This document shows, one piece after another, positions 7,735 through 17,187 of a stretch of DNA of 64,000 nucleotides. Under the pieces are notes generated by a model. The model did not search any database. It was given only the letters and a program-made list of their open reading frames with translations, and was not told the DNA's origin. The stretch lies in the NCBI GenBank assembly GCA_963703355.1, contig OY969813.1, positions 1,116,001-1,180,000 on the forward strand. The letters are read 5' to 3'. The stretch's first letter is position 1. Each line of letters starts with the position of its first letter. A program made the position numbers and the translations under genes. The stretch is from Puia sp963703355 (GTDB lineage: Bacteria; Bacteroidota; Bacteroidia; Chitinophagales; Chitinophagaceae).

Positions 7735-8043
7735 ATGTTAGTTTCTACCCAAACAGAATCACCGCGCTTTGGTTATCCTCCGCTACTGGAAAAGAAGTTT
7801 CCTTTTTCCAATCTGGAGAAAATACCTTTTAAAATATTCGTAAGAGGCGATTTAATTACAGGCACCATAACACCTATTGGTGAGTTACTTGCTGATGGCA
7901 CTCCATCAGTTTTCAAAGTGAAATTAGATGGCTCAAGGACTCTTACCATTTCAAACGAAAATGGAGTATGGATGATGTCGGCTGATGAAGATCTGGTTTT
8001 GGAACTGGGTGTATGGATAGAAGTATATTATCAAAAATACTAG
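7735..8043 (+). CDS. Hypothetical protein
   Basis: 102 residues starting MLVSTQTESPRFGYPPLL, beta-rich, ending in an aromatic stretch (WIEVYYQKY). No signal peptide, no helix bundle, no recognised family. It stands alone between the coiled-coil ORF and the large kinase. Confidence 0.55.
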   Translation: MLVSTQTESPRFGYPPLLEKKFPFSNLEKIPFKIFVRGDLITGTITPIGELLADGTPSVFKVKLDGSRTLTISNENGVWMMSADEDLVLELGVWIEVYYQKY

Positions 8044-8141
8044 TCTGCTTTTTTCGGCATTCCTACATACATCAATTATTTGCGGGTATTTTGTCCAATC
8101 AAAGTCGGGCATAGCGAACAAAAACTCACGGAAATTAAATA

Positions 8142-11100
8142 TCATATCTGATTCACTATTTGAAAAACAGGAAGCCAAACCTGAAATATTGCCCCATTGT
8201 TTATTGTTCCTTCAGCTGTTATGTGACCACCGTGTCGTTCTACTATTTTCTGGCAAAGGGAAAGCCCCAGACCGGTTCCTTCATAGACATCCCTGGAGTT
8301 CAGCCTTATAAAACTTTGAAATATTTTCTGCGCATAGACAGGATCGAACCCTATCCCCTCATCTTCCACCGTAATTTTTTCCATGTCAATACCCTGTACG
8401 TTTTCCTTTACAGAGGAAATGCTGATCATGGCGGGTTCACCATTTTTCGAAAATTTAAGCGCATTATTGACCAGATTATAAAAAAGCTGATAAATGAGTA
8501 CAGACGAGCCCTCTACTGAACCGAGCCGATCGATATTAAAACGAGCACGTTTTTCCAAAATCAGTACTTCCAGATCCGATTGAATATCGCGTATTATATA
8601 ATTCAGATCTATACTTTCAATTTTCTGAGCGGTGTTATTAAATGACGAATAGTTCAACACACCATCAATCATCGACATAATCCTGTTACTTGCCTTCAAT
8701 ACTTTAAACAAGAATTCGCGTCCTCTTTCGGGAAGATTCGACTCATACTCTTCCAGAATTCTGTTTCCGTACATTTTTATTTTGCGAACAGGCTCTTTTA
8801 AATCGTGGCTTGCCACGTGAGCGAATTGCTGGAGATCGTCGTTGGATTTCTTCAGGGATAAATTTAAATCCTGCAATTCCTGGGTTCTTTTTTCTACTTC
8901 ATTTTCTAACCTGAAGGCATATTTTTTTGCATCTTCTTCTGTCTTGTTGCGGATTAAAACCGAATCCGTTACGTCCAATGCAAAATTGAGAATACCCTGA
9001 ATCTCCCCTCTGATATCGTACCAGGGCTGATAAGTGATGTTCAGGTATTTGTCCGTCTTATTACCTTTCTCGTCCACGAAAGAAATAAAACGTTCATTAT
9101 GCTGGATGGTAACGCCGTTTTGATAAACATCATCGAGCATTTCAAAAATTCCCTGTCCTTCCAGACTGGGAAATGCCTCCCGAATGGTCTTTCCCGTAAA
9201 GTCGGGATATCCGAGAAATTCTTTATTTCTCGGGTGATAAAATTCGAATATGTGTTCGGGGCCTTTCATTACATTTATCAATGCCGGGGCCTGTTGAAAT
9301 AACAGAAAAAACTGCTGCTCGGTTTCTCTTCTAACACGGTTTATGCGAATAAGATTGGAAATACGAACAATCAATTCCCTTGCGGAAAACGGTTTAGTCA
9401 TATAATCATCCGCGCCCGCATGCAGTCCTTCCACTTTGGATTCTTCGCCGGCTCTGGCAGATAAAAAAATGACGGGAATATTTCGGATATCCGGATAGCT
9501 TCTTAGTTTTTTCAAAAACCCGAATCCATCCATCCTGGGCATCATAATGTCGGTGACAACGAGTTCCGGCCTGAATTGCAGGGTTTTTTCAAATGCTTCT
9601 TCTCCATCGGTAGCTGTTATCACTGAAAAATAAACAGAGAGAATTTTCTTCAGGAAATTTCTCATATCAAAATTATCATCAACCAATACAATTTTAGGTT
9701 TGTCTGTATTCAGGTTATCCTGACTTTCCTTCAGCCCCTGAAGATTTTCAACATCCTGATCTTCGTTTAAATCAATTAACCAGCCCTTTGCTTCTTCCAA
9801 GATTGCCGAGGAATAATTGGTGTCGGAAGTTTCTGTTGTATACCCAAGTATTTTCTCAGGCGGCAAATGATTTTTACCTAAGGGAATTTCTATTCTGAAA
9901 CGTGAACCCACACCCACTTTACTGTGAACTGAAATAGTTCCCTGATGGATTTTGATAAGTTCCTTTACCAGCGCCAGACCGATACCAGTTCCTTCCTGAC
10001 TGCGGCCTGCAATATTTTCGACCCTATAAAAGCGATCGAATATTTTGTCAATTTTATCTTCCGGAATACCGGTTCCGGTATCTGTTACATCTACCCGCAA
10101 CAGGTCTTTAAACTCACAGATGTAGACACTAATTTTTCCCTCTGAACTATATTTAAAGGCATTTGAAACCAGGTTTAAAATAATTTTTTCCCACATGTCG
10201 GTGTCCACGTATACTGGAGAATCGATCTCACCCGCTGTAATTTCAAGCGTCATACCAGATCGTTCAATAGCCGACCGAAATGTACTTACCAGGTCTCTTG
10301 TTAACTCAACAATATCAACCCGGCTGAATTTTCCGTCCAGCCGACCAGCCTCTATTCTCGAAAACTCTAAAAGAGTGTTTACGAGTTTTTGCATACGGAT
10401 AGCATTCCGGTAAGCAACCGCCAATCCTTCCTTGTTATTAGCTGAGGTTTCCGGATTATTGAGGGCCTCTTCTATCGGTCCTAACAAAAGCGTCAGCGGA
10501 GTCCGGAATTCGTGACTGATATTAGAAAAAAAAGTAGTTTTCGCACGGTCAATTTCCGCCAGGGCCTCAGCCCGTTTTCTTTCCTCTTCCAATAAGTTGA
10601 TACTGGAAAAACTGGTTACAATCTGATCCCCCAGGAGTGCAAAAAAACTCAGATATTTTTCATTCAGTAACCGATATGGATTACTTCCTATTACTAAAAA
10701 ACCAAAGGACTCACCCGAACCAGCCATCATCAGGGGTAATAAAATGGCTTTATCAGATGATTCCTGCCAAGCCCCAAAAGGCATTGGCCCTAAACGTGCA
10801 TTGACATCAGAAAACAGGCCCACTTTTTTCCCATTCACTGCTTCCCTGAAAAGAATCGCTAACGGGTTTTCCGAATCCAGGTCGAATCGTGTGGGGTGAA
10901 TTAGCTTTCCGGAATCCAATAATGATGAATCTGAAAAAACTGCCTCGTTTCCTATTATGGAGAAAAACAATACAAATGGAAAATCGTGTTGGTTTTCAGA
11001 AAGTGTCGATACTGTGTGCGTAATGATGTCAGCGTTGGATATGGCAATTTTTAATCTTGCTCCCAGAAGCGTGAGGGTTTTTAATTGTCTTTCGCTGATA

Positions 11101-11588
11101 ATCCTTTCCGTATCGTCTGTATTCGCACAAATCATCCCGGCTGTTCCACCATTGTCTCCAGGAATGGGCGTATAGGAGAATGTGTAATAGGTTTCTTCAG
11201 GATATCCGTTCCGCTCCATGATCAACAACTGGGATTCTACATAAGTTCCCTCATCCTTTTCCATTACTTGTTTGAGCAGCGGTTCGATATCCTTCCAAAT
11301 ATCTTTCCAAACTTCAGAAGCCGGTTTTCCCAAGGCCCAAGGGTGTTTACCTCCTACGATTGTCTTATATGGATCATTGTAAAATTTAATCAGGTCGTGC
11401 CCCCATCCTATCCAAATTGGCTGTCGTGAAGTAAGCATAATACGTATACAAGTCCTGAGACTGTTTGGCCATTCGCTTACTGGTCCAAGCGAAGTTTTCG
11501 ACCAGTCTGTCGCGCGGATTAGTATTCCCATTTCCCCACCTCCGGTTAAAAACTCTGGTATCGGCATATCAGTCATCGGATCCTGCAT
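8142..11588 (-). CDS. Hybrid sensor histidine kinase with two kinase modules
   Basis: 1148 residues with no membrane helix, so probably cytoplasmic. Order: PAS-like N-terminus (~20-165), GAF-like domain (~170-330), HisKA with phospho-accepting His359 in FFSNISHEFRTP, HATPase_c (~465-570, DTGTGIP and EGTGIGLAL), receiver domain (~632-750) with Asp680 in VVTDIMMP, PAS (~760-880), coiled coil, a second HisKA with His928 in FAHVASHDLKEP, and a second HATPase_c at the C-terminus (EDEGIGFDP, YEGTGLGLSL). The first kinase module is of the ISHEFRTP class, the second of the SHDLKEP (phytochrome-like) class. A single-domain response regulator lies 54 bases upstream on the same strand and may be its partner. 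Confidence 0.93.
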   Translation of the reverse strand: MQDPMTDMPIPEFLTGGGEMGILIRATDWSKTSLGPVSEWPNSLRTCIRIMLTSRQPIWIGWGHDLIKFYNDPYKTIVGGKHPWALGKPASEVWKDIWKDIEPLLKQVMEKDEGTYVESQLLIMERNGYPEETYYTFSYTPIPGDNGGTAGMICANTDDTERIISERQLKTLTLLGARLKIAISNADIITHTVSTLSENQHDFPFVLFFSIIGNEAVFSDSSLLDSGKLIHPTRFDLDSENPLAILFREAVNGKKVGLFSDVNARLGPMPFGAWQESSDKAILLPLMMAGSGESFGFLVIGSNPYRLLNEKYLSFFALLGDQIVTSFSSINLLEEERKRAEALAEIDRAKTTFFSNISHEFRTPLTLLLGPIEEALNNPETSANNKEGLAVAYRNAIRMQKLVNTLLEFSRIEAGRLDGKFSRVDIVELTRDLVSTFRSAIERSGMTLEITAGEIDSPVYVDTDMWEKIILNLVSNAFKYSSEGKISVYICEFKDLLRVDVTDTGTGIPEDKIDKIFDRFYRVENIAGRSQEGTGIGLALVKELIKIHQGTISVHSKVGVGSRFRIEIPLGKNHLPPEKILGYTTETSDTNYSSAILEEAKGWLIDLNEDQDVENLQGLKESQDNLNTDKPKIVLVDDNFDMRNFLKKILSVYFSVITATDGEEAFEKTLQFRPELVVTDIMMPRMDGFGFLKKLRSYPDIRNIPVIFLSARAGEESKVEGLHAGADDYMTKPFSARELIVRISNLIRINRVRRETEQQFFLLFQQAPALINVMKGPEHIFEFYHPRNKEFLGYPDFTGKTIREAFPSLEGQGIFEMLDDVYQNGVTIQHNERFISFVDEKGNKTDKYLNITYQPWYDIRGEIQGILNFALDVTDSVLIRNKTEEDAKKYAFRLENEVEKRTQELQDLNLSLKKSNDDLQQFAHVASHDLKEPVRKIKMYGNRILEEYESNLPERGREFLFKVLKASNRIMSMIDGVLNYSSFNNTAQKIESIDLNYIIRDIQSDLEVLILEKRARFNIDRLGSVEGSSVLIYQLFYNLVNNALKFSKNGEPAMISISSVKENVQGIDMEKITVEDEGIGFDPVYAQKIFQSFIRLNSRDVYEGTGLGLSLCQKIVERHGGHITAEGTINNGAIFQVWLPVFQIVNQI

Positions 11589-11642
11589 GTAATATTTTTT
11601 CTACCGGACATATCTCAGTCCAAAAATGTACCAGATTAAGTT

Positions 11643-12083
11643 TTAGATTTCTACCATTCTCTGTACCTCACGGCAAATGAGTTGAACGGTGTTTTGCTCG
11701 AGATTATGAACGACAATTTCCAACATTTTTTTTAAGCTTTTGAAGTCCTGCATTTTTGAAATTAAACAGATGGCACCCATTTGGATTGCTTTTTCTTTAT
11801 CAGCCTTTGTGGACGATGTGCTATACATGAAAACGGGAATTTCCTTTAACCTGGTCGAAGATTTTAAGACGGAGATGCAATCCCAGCCGTCCATTACCGG
11901 CATGTTTATGTCCAGGAAGATAACAGCCGGGATACCGGTGTTGTCAGTATTCAAGTATTCAATGGCAGCCAGTCCGTTTTCCGCGACTGTGCAAATAACT
12001 TCGGGGTTGACAATATTTAGCGCTTCGCTAAAAAGTGCCAGGTCATCATTATCATCATCAACGACCAATATTCCAATCGCCAT
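11643..12083 (-). CDS. Single-domain response regulator
   Basis: 146 residues forming one receiver domain: acidic pocket VVDDDND (7-13), phospho-acceptor Asp58 in FLDINMP, switch Ser/Thr in MYSTSS, but the usual KP motif is replaced by SKMQ. No output domain. It is transcribed toward the large hybrid kinase, starting 495 bases before that gene's start codon, and is probably in the same operon. Confidence 0.88.
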   Translation of the reverse strand: MAIGILVVDDDNDDLALFSEALNIVNPEVICTVAENGLAAIEYLNTDNTGIPAVIFLDINMPVMDGWDCISVLKSSTRLKEIPVFMYSTSSTKADKEKAIQMGAICLISKMQDFKSLKKMLEIVVHNLEQNTVQLICREVQRMVEI

Positions 12084-12340
12084 ACCTGCAAATAATTCGG
12101 TTTCTGCGTTTTTATAAAATTGAGGAGGAGATCGGGATTATTATCTTTTTGCGACTTTTAAAAAATTGTAATCTAATCCTAAGATATTTCTTCTTATTAA
12201 TTTGTCCAAAATATTCCACGATTCACGGATAACGGCTAAACGCTCCGATCTACTCCCGGATATATTCCGGCCAAAACGAAGAAAATACCTGCCAGGGTAA
12301 ATGACTCGCAGAGACCCATTATAACCGGGTCGTAATCAGG

Positions 12341-13603
12341 TTAAGTAGTATTTTTCTTCAGAGTGATTTTTGTGATTTCGGGCCAGATGCCGAGCCGTCC
12401 GGAGAAAGCGAGAAAACCAAATCCGCGATTCACATAAAGATGACGGTCTTTTTCCTTAGCGGGCCCGGCCCAGTCGAGATAGCGGTACTGCACGGGACTC
12501 CATCTCCATTTGTCTGTTTCAACGCCAAACTGCGCACCATGTGTATGTCCTGATAATGTGAGATGAATGGTGGTAGGATGAAAACGAATCTTTTCTTCCC
12601 AATATGTGGGATCGTGCGACAATAAAATCTTAAATGCATGCTTATCTACGCCCTCCAGGGCCTTATCTATATCTCCCCGTTGAATAAATCCGCGGCCCCA
12701 ATTTTCAACACCTATCAACGCTAACTGATCGGAACCTTTTCTGATGATGGTATTTTCGTTGAGCATTAACCGATAACCCATTTCCCTGTGATGGTCTTTG
12801 AGTTGTTGCAGATTCGCGGCTTTCTGTTCAGGATTATCCCAACGCGCATAATCGCCATAATCATGATTACCGAGAATGGAAAATTGTCCGTATGGAGCTT
12901 TCAGCTCGCTAAACAACGAAAGATAAGGTTCTACTTCCCACGCCATGTTGTTTACCAGATCTCCCGTGAATACAAACAAATCACTTTGTTGTGCCTTTGC
13001 GATGTTGATACCACGGGTTACAGCCGACATGTTATCAAAACTACCTGAATGAAAATCTGATAATTGGGTAATGGTAAACCCGTCGAAAGCAATAGGAAGA
13101 TCATCGAAATACAGCGTGATTTCGTGCAAACGATAATCATATTTGCCTTTGAACATAGCATATAAAAATCCCGTAAAGGGCAGGGCAGCCAAGAGTATTC
13201 CTGTTTCCGCTATGAAGCGGCGACGCGAAGGAATAAAGGATTCGTTTTTCACCGTTTTGGTTTGAAAGATCCTGCGTGTCAGTCCCCAAAAGAAACGGAG
13301 GATATCGCCGATTAGCAATACGATAATGAAAATAAGCTTGGTGATCAGGAAAGTCAGAAACAAAGAGAATATCCATTCCTGAAAACGCGTGAGATATTTA
13401 TGGGTGGTAACGCTGATACCGATGAGGAAGAGCAGCGTTACACCGACAAAGAAAACCAGATAACTGCGCAGGGCAATCTTCTGGCGGCGGGGAGATTTCC
13501 ATCCTTTGACCAAAGTTTTTACACCACTATAGGCATACAGATCGAGCAATAGACTTATTGCGCCAATGATCAGCAGCACCTGCATAAAACCACCGTTGTG
13601 CAT
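12341..13603 (-). CDS. Membrane-anchored metallophosphoesterase
   Basis: 420 residues (ATG 13603; a second possible start is codon 7). Several N-terminal transmembrane helices (residues ~5-25, 45-65, 75-100 and ~130-150) precede a calcineurin-like phosphoesterase domain with the motifs QLSDFHSG, FTGDLVN, LGNHDYGDY, LLSHDP and LSGHTHGAQ. The arrangement resembles the YkuE/YaeI group, whose members have been linked to phosphodiester cleavage at the envelope. The substrate is not determined by sequence. Confidence 0.88.
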   Translation of the reverse strand: MHNGGFMQVLLIIGAISLLLDLYAYSGVKTLVKGWKSPRRQKIALRSYLVFFVGVTLLFLIGISVTTHKYLTRFQEWIFSLFLTFLITKLIFIIVLLIGDILRFFWGLTRRIFQTKTVKNESFIPSRRRFIAETGILLAALPFTGFLYAMFKGKYDYRLHEITLYFDDLPIAFDGFTITQLSDFHSGSFDNMSAVTRGINIAKAQQSDLFVFTGDLVNNMAWEVEPYLSLFSELKAPYGQFSILGNHDYGDYARWDNPEQKAANLQQLKDHHREMGYRLMLNENTIIRKGSDQLALIGVENWGRGFIQRGDIDKALEGVDKHAFKILLSHDPTYWEEKIRFHPTTIHLTLSGHTHGAQFGVETDKWRWSPVQYRYLDWAGPAKEKDRHLYVNRGFGFLAFSGRLGIWPEITKITLKKNTT

Positions 13604-13701
13604 ATATTTGTTTTGTTATGTAATGTAATAAATTACCGTTGGTCGATATTGACAATTAGCAAATAACCAGTTTTGATATCTTTGGAAACAACTCAGTTTT
13701 T

Positions 13702-14691
13702 ATGAAAAGAATTCTTTTCGCAGCGATTTTATTTTTTGTATTTATATCTGTCGGCGCACAGCCATACCCTGATAGTCAGAAAGACGGAAAATACGTACTG
13801 GTTAATGGAGCGAAACTGTGGGTTGTAGAGGTTGGAAAAGGTGATCCATTATTTATCATTCCCGGCGGTCCGGGTGGAGCACATATTGGTTATCGCGCTT
13901 TTGATCCCATCTCTTCAACGAATAAAATTGTTTATTTCGATGCATTTGGCAGGGGAAAATCAGATACTGCAAAAGATGTGAAGGAATATTCGCTGAACCG
14001 GGACATCGAGGATCTGGAAGGATTGCGCATCGCACTACACTATGACCAAATCAATGTGCTCGGTCATTCCTATGGAGGACTGGTTGCACAGGGTTATGCG
14101 CTGAAATATCCGCAACACGTAAAACATCTGGTACTTGCGAATACATTCCACAGTTTTATTATGTGGCAGGAAAACGATGATAACAGCAATCATGAAATCA
14201 AAACCAATTATCCGGAAGTATGGGATGCACTGATGCGTATTCGCGAAAAAGGAGCCGTATCCAGTGATCCCGAACATCAGCAAATTTATGGACGCGTGCC
14301 TTATGGATTCTTATATGCCTATAATCCGGACCATTTCATGAGAAGAAAGATTATCGCAGATACAGCTAGAACTGTTACAGCTGTGACGGCGCCTTATCCA
14401 AATCCATACAATTCAAAATTATATTATCAGATGGTGGGAAAGGATGGTGATTTCATAGTGGGAAGTGATATTGGTAATTTCGATTATCGCGCCCAACTTA
14501 AGAATCTCAATATGCCGGTGTTAATTTATGGTGGTCGCTTCGACCGCGTAGCGGTTCCGGAAATGATGATCAAGTACAAGGAATATTGCCCACAGGCAAA
14601 ATTTGTGATGTTCGAATATTCCGGACATAATCCGCAGGTGGAAGAGCCGGATGTATTGTTTCCCCTGTTGAATGATTTTCTCCATAGTTAA
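13702..14691 (+). CDS. Secreted alpha/beta hydrolase, proline iminopeptidase-like
   Basis: 329 residues with a signal peptide (MKRILFAAILFFVFISVGAQ). Oxyanion-loop motif PGGPGG (54-59), nucleophile elbow GHSYGG with Ser123, acid in GGRFDRVAVP, catalytic His in YSGHNPQVEEP. The HGGPG-like motif suggests a prolyl aminopeptidase-type hydrolase, but the substrate is unproven. It ends close to the convergently transcribed YCII-SRPBCC gene. Confidence 0.85.
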   Translation: MKRILFAAILFFVFISVGAQPYPDSQKDGKYVLVNGAKLWVVEVGKGDPLFIIPGGPGGAHIGYRAFDPISSTNKIVYFDAFGRGKSDTAKDVKEYSLNRDIEDLEGLRIALHYDQINVLGHSYGGLVAQGYALKYPQHVKHLVLANTFHSFIMWQENDDNSNHEIKTNYPEVWDALMRIREKGAVSSDPEHQQIYGRVPYGFLYAYNPDHFMRRKIIADTARTVTAVTAPYPNPYNSKLYYQMVGKDGDFIVGSDIGNFDYRAQLKNLNMPVLIYGGRFDRVAVPEMMIKYKEYCPQAKFVMFEYSGHNPQVEEPDVLFPLLNDFLHS

Positions 14692-14708
14692 AGAACCATC
14701 CTAAAAAG

Positions 14709-15431
14709 TTATTCAAAATGAGGAATTCCCTTATTGATAAAGTTGAATAAATAGTCTTTAATAACTGTATTCCATCCCTCAGCAACACGTTTATAACATT
14801 CCAACTGAGGCAGGAGCCCTTCGTGGGTAAATTGAAGAATCGTTTTATTGTCGTTAGAAGTTATGTCAAAAATCAACCGGGTGTTCGTCCATTCATGCTG
14901 ATTTTTCTCAAGCCAGTTGAGTGTACTGTCGGTTACCAGCCACGCGATTTTTTTATTTGGGATCATCTCCACCAGCTTTTGTTTTGAATAATGCGAACCC
15001 GGGTGATGGATGATGAATTCGTCGTTCAGATTTGTGTTGTTTCCTGTGAGGTCCTTCCCGCCCCACCATTTGGAGACATGGTTGATACCTGCAAATACAA
15101 TCTCAGGAGATTTGTCAAGTACAATAATCGCCGAGTAGTTATCATTTGGTTCTCGTCCGGGCAACAAGGCATCGATCCAGTCGCGTATAACAAATGACTT
15201 TACAAGTCCTTCCAGGATGAATGGGTCTTCCGTAACAAACTGTTCGGCGGCAGCGCGGCTTTTAAATATTGCCATATTTCCTCTGTCAGTGAAAGGACCG
15301 ATGCCAATCACTTCATCTCTTGCAATGTATTTATCTACAATTGCTTTGTGCCGGGGGTAAACATTCATAATAGTTTCCATAGTAGCCCCTGATGATTCTC
15401 CTATTACTACAGTTTTTAATGTTGGTGGCAT
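14709..15431 (-). CDS. YCII-SRPBCC (AHSA1-like) fusion protein
   Basis: 240 residues combining two small domains: an N-terminal YCII-like segment (~1-100, with VIGIGPFTDRG and ILEGLVKSFVIRDW) and a C-terminal AHSA1/SRPBCC ligand-binding fold (~100-235, with KWWGGKDLTG and FTHEGLLPQ). AHSA1-type proteins are often controlled by ArsR or HxlR regulators; none is adjacent, but an operator-like palindrome sits over the expected transcription start. An alternative start is Met18. Confidence 0.85.
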   Translation of the reverse strand: MPPTLKTVVIGESSGATMETIMNVYPRHKAIVDKYIARDEVIGIGPFTDRGNMAIFKSRAAAEQFVTEDPFILEGLVKSFVIRDWIDALLPGREPNDNYSAIIVLDKSPEIVFAGINHVSKWWGGKDLTGNNTNLNDEFIIHHPGSHYSKQKLVEMIPNKKIAWLVTDSTLNWLEKNQHEWTNTRLIFDITSNDNKTILQFTHEGLLPQLECYKRVAEGWNTVIKDYLFNFINKGIPHFE

Positions 15432-15448
15432 AAATATGCATTTATTTA

Positions 15449-15474
15449 AGTAACTCTTTGGTTACTCAAATATA
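15449..15474 (-). promoter_or_regulatory. Promoter with palindrome at the expected transcription start
   Basis: On the reverse strand a perfect -7 box TATATTTG (15467-15474) is followed immediately by AGTAAC-N6-GTTACT (15449-15466), a perfect 6-bp palindrome. It lies 18 bases upstream of the YCII-SRPBCC start. The palindrome covers the expected +1, which suits repression by a winged-helix regulator encoded elsewhere. Confidence 0.55.
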
Positions 15475-15510
15475 AAAACTATTTACTGCTCAACTTTGAT
15501 TTGGAACTTA

Positions 15511-16287
15511 TTATTTCGATTTTAATTCAATCCAGGCAGGTGCGTGATCGCTTGATTTTTCCCAGCCTCTCACCTCCCGGTCAACACCAGCTCCAACCAA
15601 GCGTTTGCTGATTGCCGGACTCAACAACAAGTGATCAATACGTAACCCCGCATCCCTTCCAAATGCATTTCTAAAATAATCCCAGAATGTATAAATTTTT
15701 TCTCCGGGATGCATTTTACGCAACGAATCTGTCCAGCCCTGTGAAACCAATTGATGGAATGCCTCTCTTACTTCGGGGCGGAAAAGTGCATCGTTGATCC
15801 ATTTCTCAGGTTTGTAAACGTCCAACTCTGTGGGCATCACATTGTAGTCGCCTGCAAGTACAACGGGCACATCCAAATCGATCAGTTTTTTTGCATGAGC
15901 ATTGAATCGTTTAAACCAGTCAAGCTTAAAATCAAACTTGGGTCCCGGAAGGGGATTTCCATTTGGCAAATAAAGGCAGCCTATAATAATTCCTTCCACT
16001 TTGGCCTCAATATAACGGCTGTGCAGATCTTCCGGATCGCCAGGAAGTACCCTACGTATTTCTTCCGGCTTTGCTTTCTTAGAAAGAATCGCGACACCAT
16101 TCCAACTTTTTTGTCCGTGCCAGATGGCCTGGTATCCTGCATCAAGAATCGGCTGCTCCGGGAATTTTTCCGACGGCGCTTTTAATTCCTGCAGACAAAC
16201 CACATCCGGTGCTGAGGCTTTCAACCAACGTAGCAAAACCGGAAGGCGACCATTCACTCCATTCACATTGTAGGTTGCAATTTTCAT
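15511..16287 (-). CDS. xth: Exodeoxyribonuclease III (AP endonuclease family)
   Basis: 258 residues, normal for ExoIII. It repairs abasic sites and removes 3' blocks in DNA. Motifs seen: ATYNVNGVNGR at the N-terminus, CLQELK with the metal-binding Glu, GCLYLPNG, AGDYNV with catalytic Asp, YTFWDY, RIDHLLLSP and the C-terminal SDHAP catalytic His. It precedes the transglutaminase/Anbu pair only by orientation; the start is 23 bases from the transglutaminase stop, so one transcript is possible. Confidence 0.93.
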   Translation of the reverse strand: MKIATYNVNGVNGRLPVLLRWLKASAPDVVCLQELKAPSEKFPEQPILDAGYQAIWHGQKSWNGVAILSKKAKPEEIRRVLPGDPEDLHSRYIEAKVEGIIIGCLYLPNGNPLPGPKFDFKLDWFKRFNAHAKKLIDLDVPVVLAGDYNVMPTELDVYKPEKWINDALFRPEVREAFHQLVSQGWTDSLRKMHPGEKIYTFWDYFRNAFGRDAGLRIDHLLLSPAISKRLVGAGVDREVRGWEKSSDHAPAWIELKSK

Positions 16288-16310
16288 TTTACCTGTTCCA
16301 TTTGAATTGT

Positions 16311-17162
16311 TTACTGATAAGACAATCCTCTTTGATTTTCTGTGTTCGTGAAATATAATGGTTTAAAATCGGGATCTTCACAATCGCATTTGACTGTCAT
16401 GGAAAGATTGGAGGCTTTTCCGAAAATACTGGCAACAGCAGCATCCGCTGCATCTCTGCCATTGGCAATTTTAACGAGCCCATTTACCGGCACGAGTTTC
16501 GTTGGATCAAAAAATATCCACTCCCCACCGATATATGCTTCAAAACAGGCATGAAAATCCTGTGGTTTTAAATTAAATGCATAACCCGTAAAATATCGGG
16601 CGGGAATGGTAAGGGCTCTGCATAAGGTGATTCCCAGATGAGCAAAATCCCTGCACACACCCGTGCGTTCCGTTAACGTATCATAGGCTGATGTGCTCGA
16701 ATTGGTTGTACCAATGGTATATTCAACATTGTTATATATCCATTCGGTGATGGCGGAAACTTTACCATAAGCCGTTTCCACGTTACCGAATTCCTTATTG
16801 GCGAGCTTTTGCAGTTTGTCGGACTGACAATACCTGCTGGGAAAGAGGTAATGCATTTCTTCAGCATTCAGTTTATCCACCGGTACCGTATATGAAAGAT
16901 TTCGCTGATGGATTGTGTTGTAATCTATATCCACTTTAGCCTGGTATATTATCGTGAATTTATTTTTGCCTTCTACTTTGAGCCTGATAAATCTTGCCCC
17001 TCCTTCGGTTCCTGTAATCTCCTCAGGCGCGAGTGATGGTTCCGTTACCAGACTTTCTTCCATGATCACCTGGCTCTGACTACGGGCGGCCTGTAAACTG
17101 AAAATAAAAGTAGTGGGTGAATACACCTGATATTGCAGCTCACTAAAAATTTTGAATATCAT
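16311..17162 (-). CDS. Transglutaminase-like cysteine protease, Anbu-linked
   Basis: 283 residues: N-terminal beta-domain (SPTTFIFSLQAARSQSQ...) followed by a transglutaminase core with catalytic Cys in RTGVCRDFAHL, His in FHACFEAYI and Asp in WIFFDPT. This fits the bacterial transglutaminase N-terminal plus core family that accompanies the proteasome-like Anbu gene, and the Anbu gene lies directly upstream (25-base gap). No signal peptide. Probably a cytoplasmic peptidase. Confidence 0.9.
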   Translation of the reverse strand: MIFKIFSELQYQVYSPTTFIFSLQAARSQSQVIMEESLVTEPSLAPEEITGTEGGARFIRLKVEGKNKFTIIYQAKVDIDYNTIHQRNLSYTVPVDKLNAEEMHYLFPSRYCQSDKLQKLANKEFGNVETAYGKVSAITEWIYNNVEYTIGTTNSSTSAYDTLTERTGVCRDFAHLGITLCRALTIPARYFTGYAFNLKPQDFHACFEAYIGGEWIFFDPTKLVPVNGLVKIANGRDAADAAVASIFGKASNLSMTVKCDCEDPDFKPLYFTNTENQRGLSYQ

Positions 17163-17187
17163 GCTGCTTTCGATTTAACAATGTAAA

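Noticed and set aside
12430..12639. Reverse-strand 69-codon frame
   Set aside because: Out-of-frame shadow inside the metallophosphoesterase gene.
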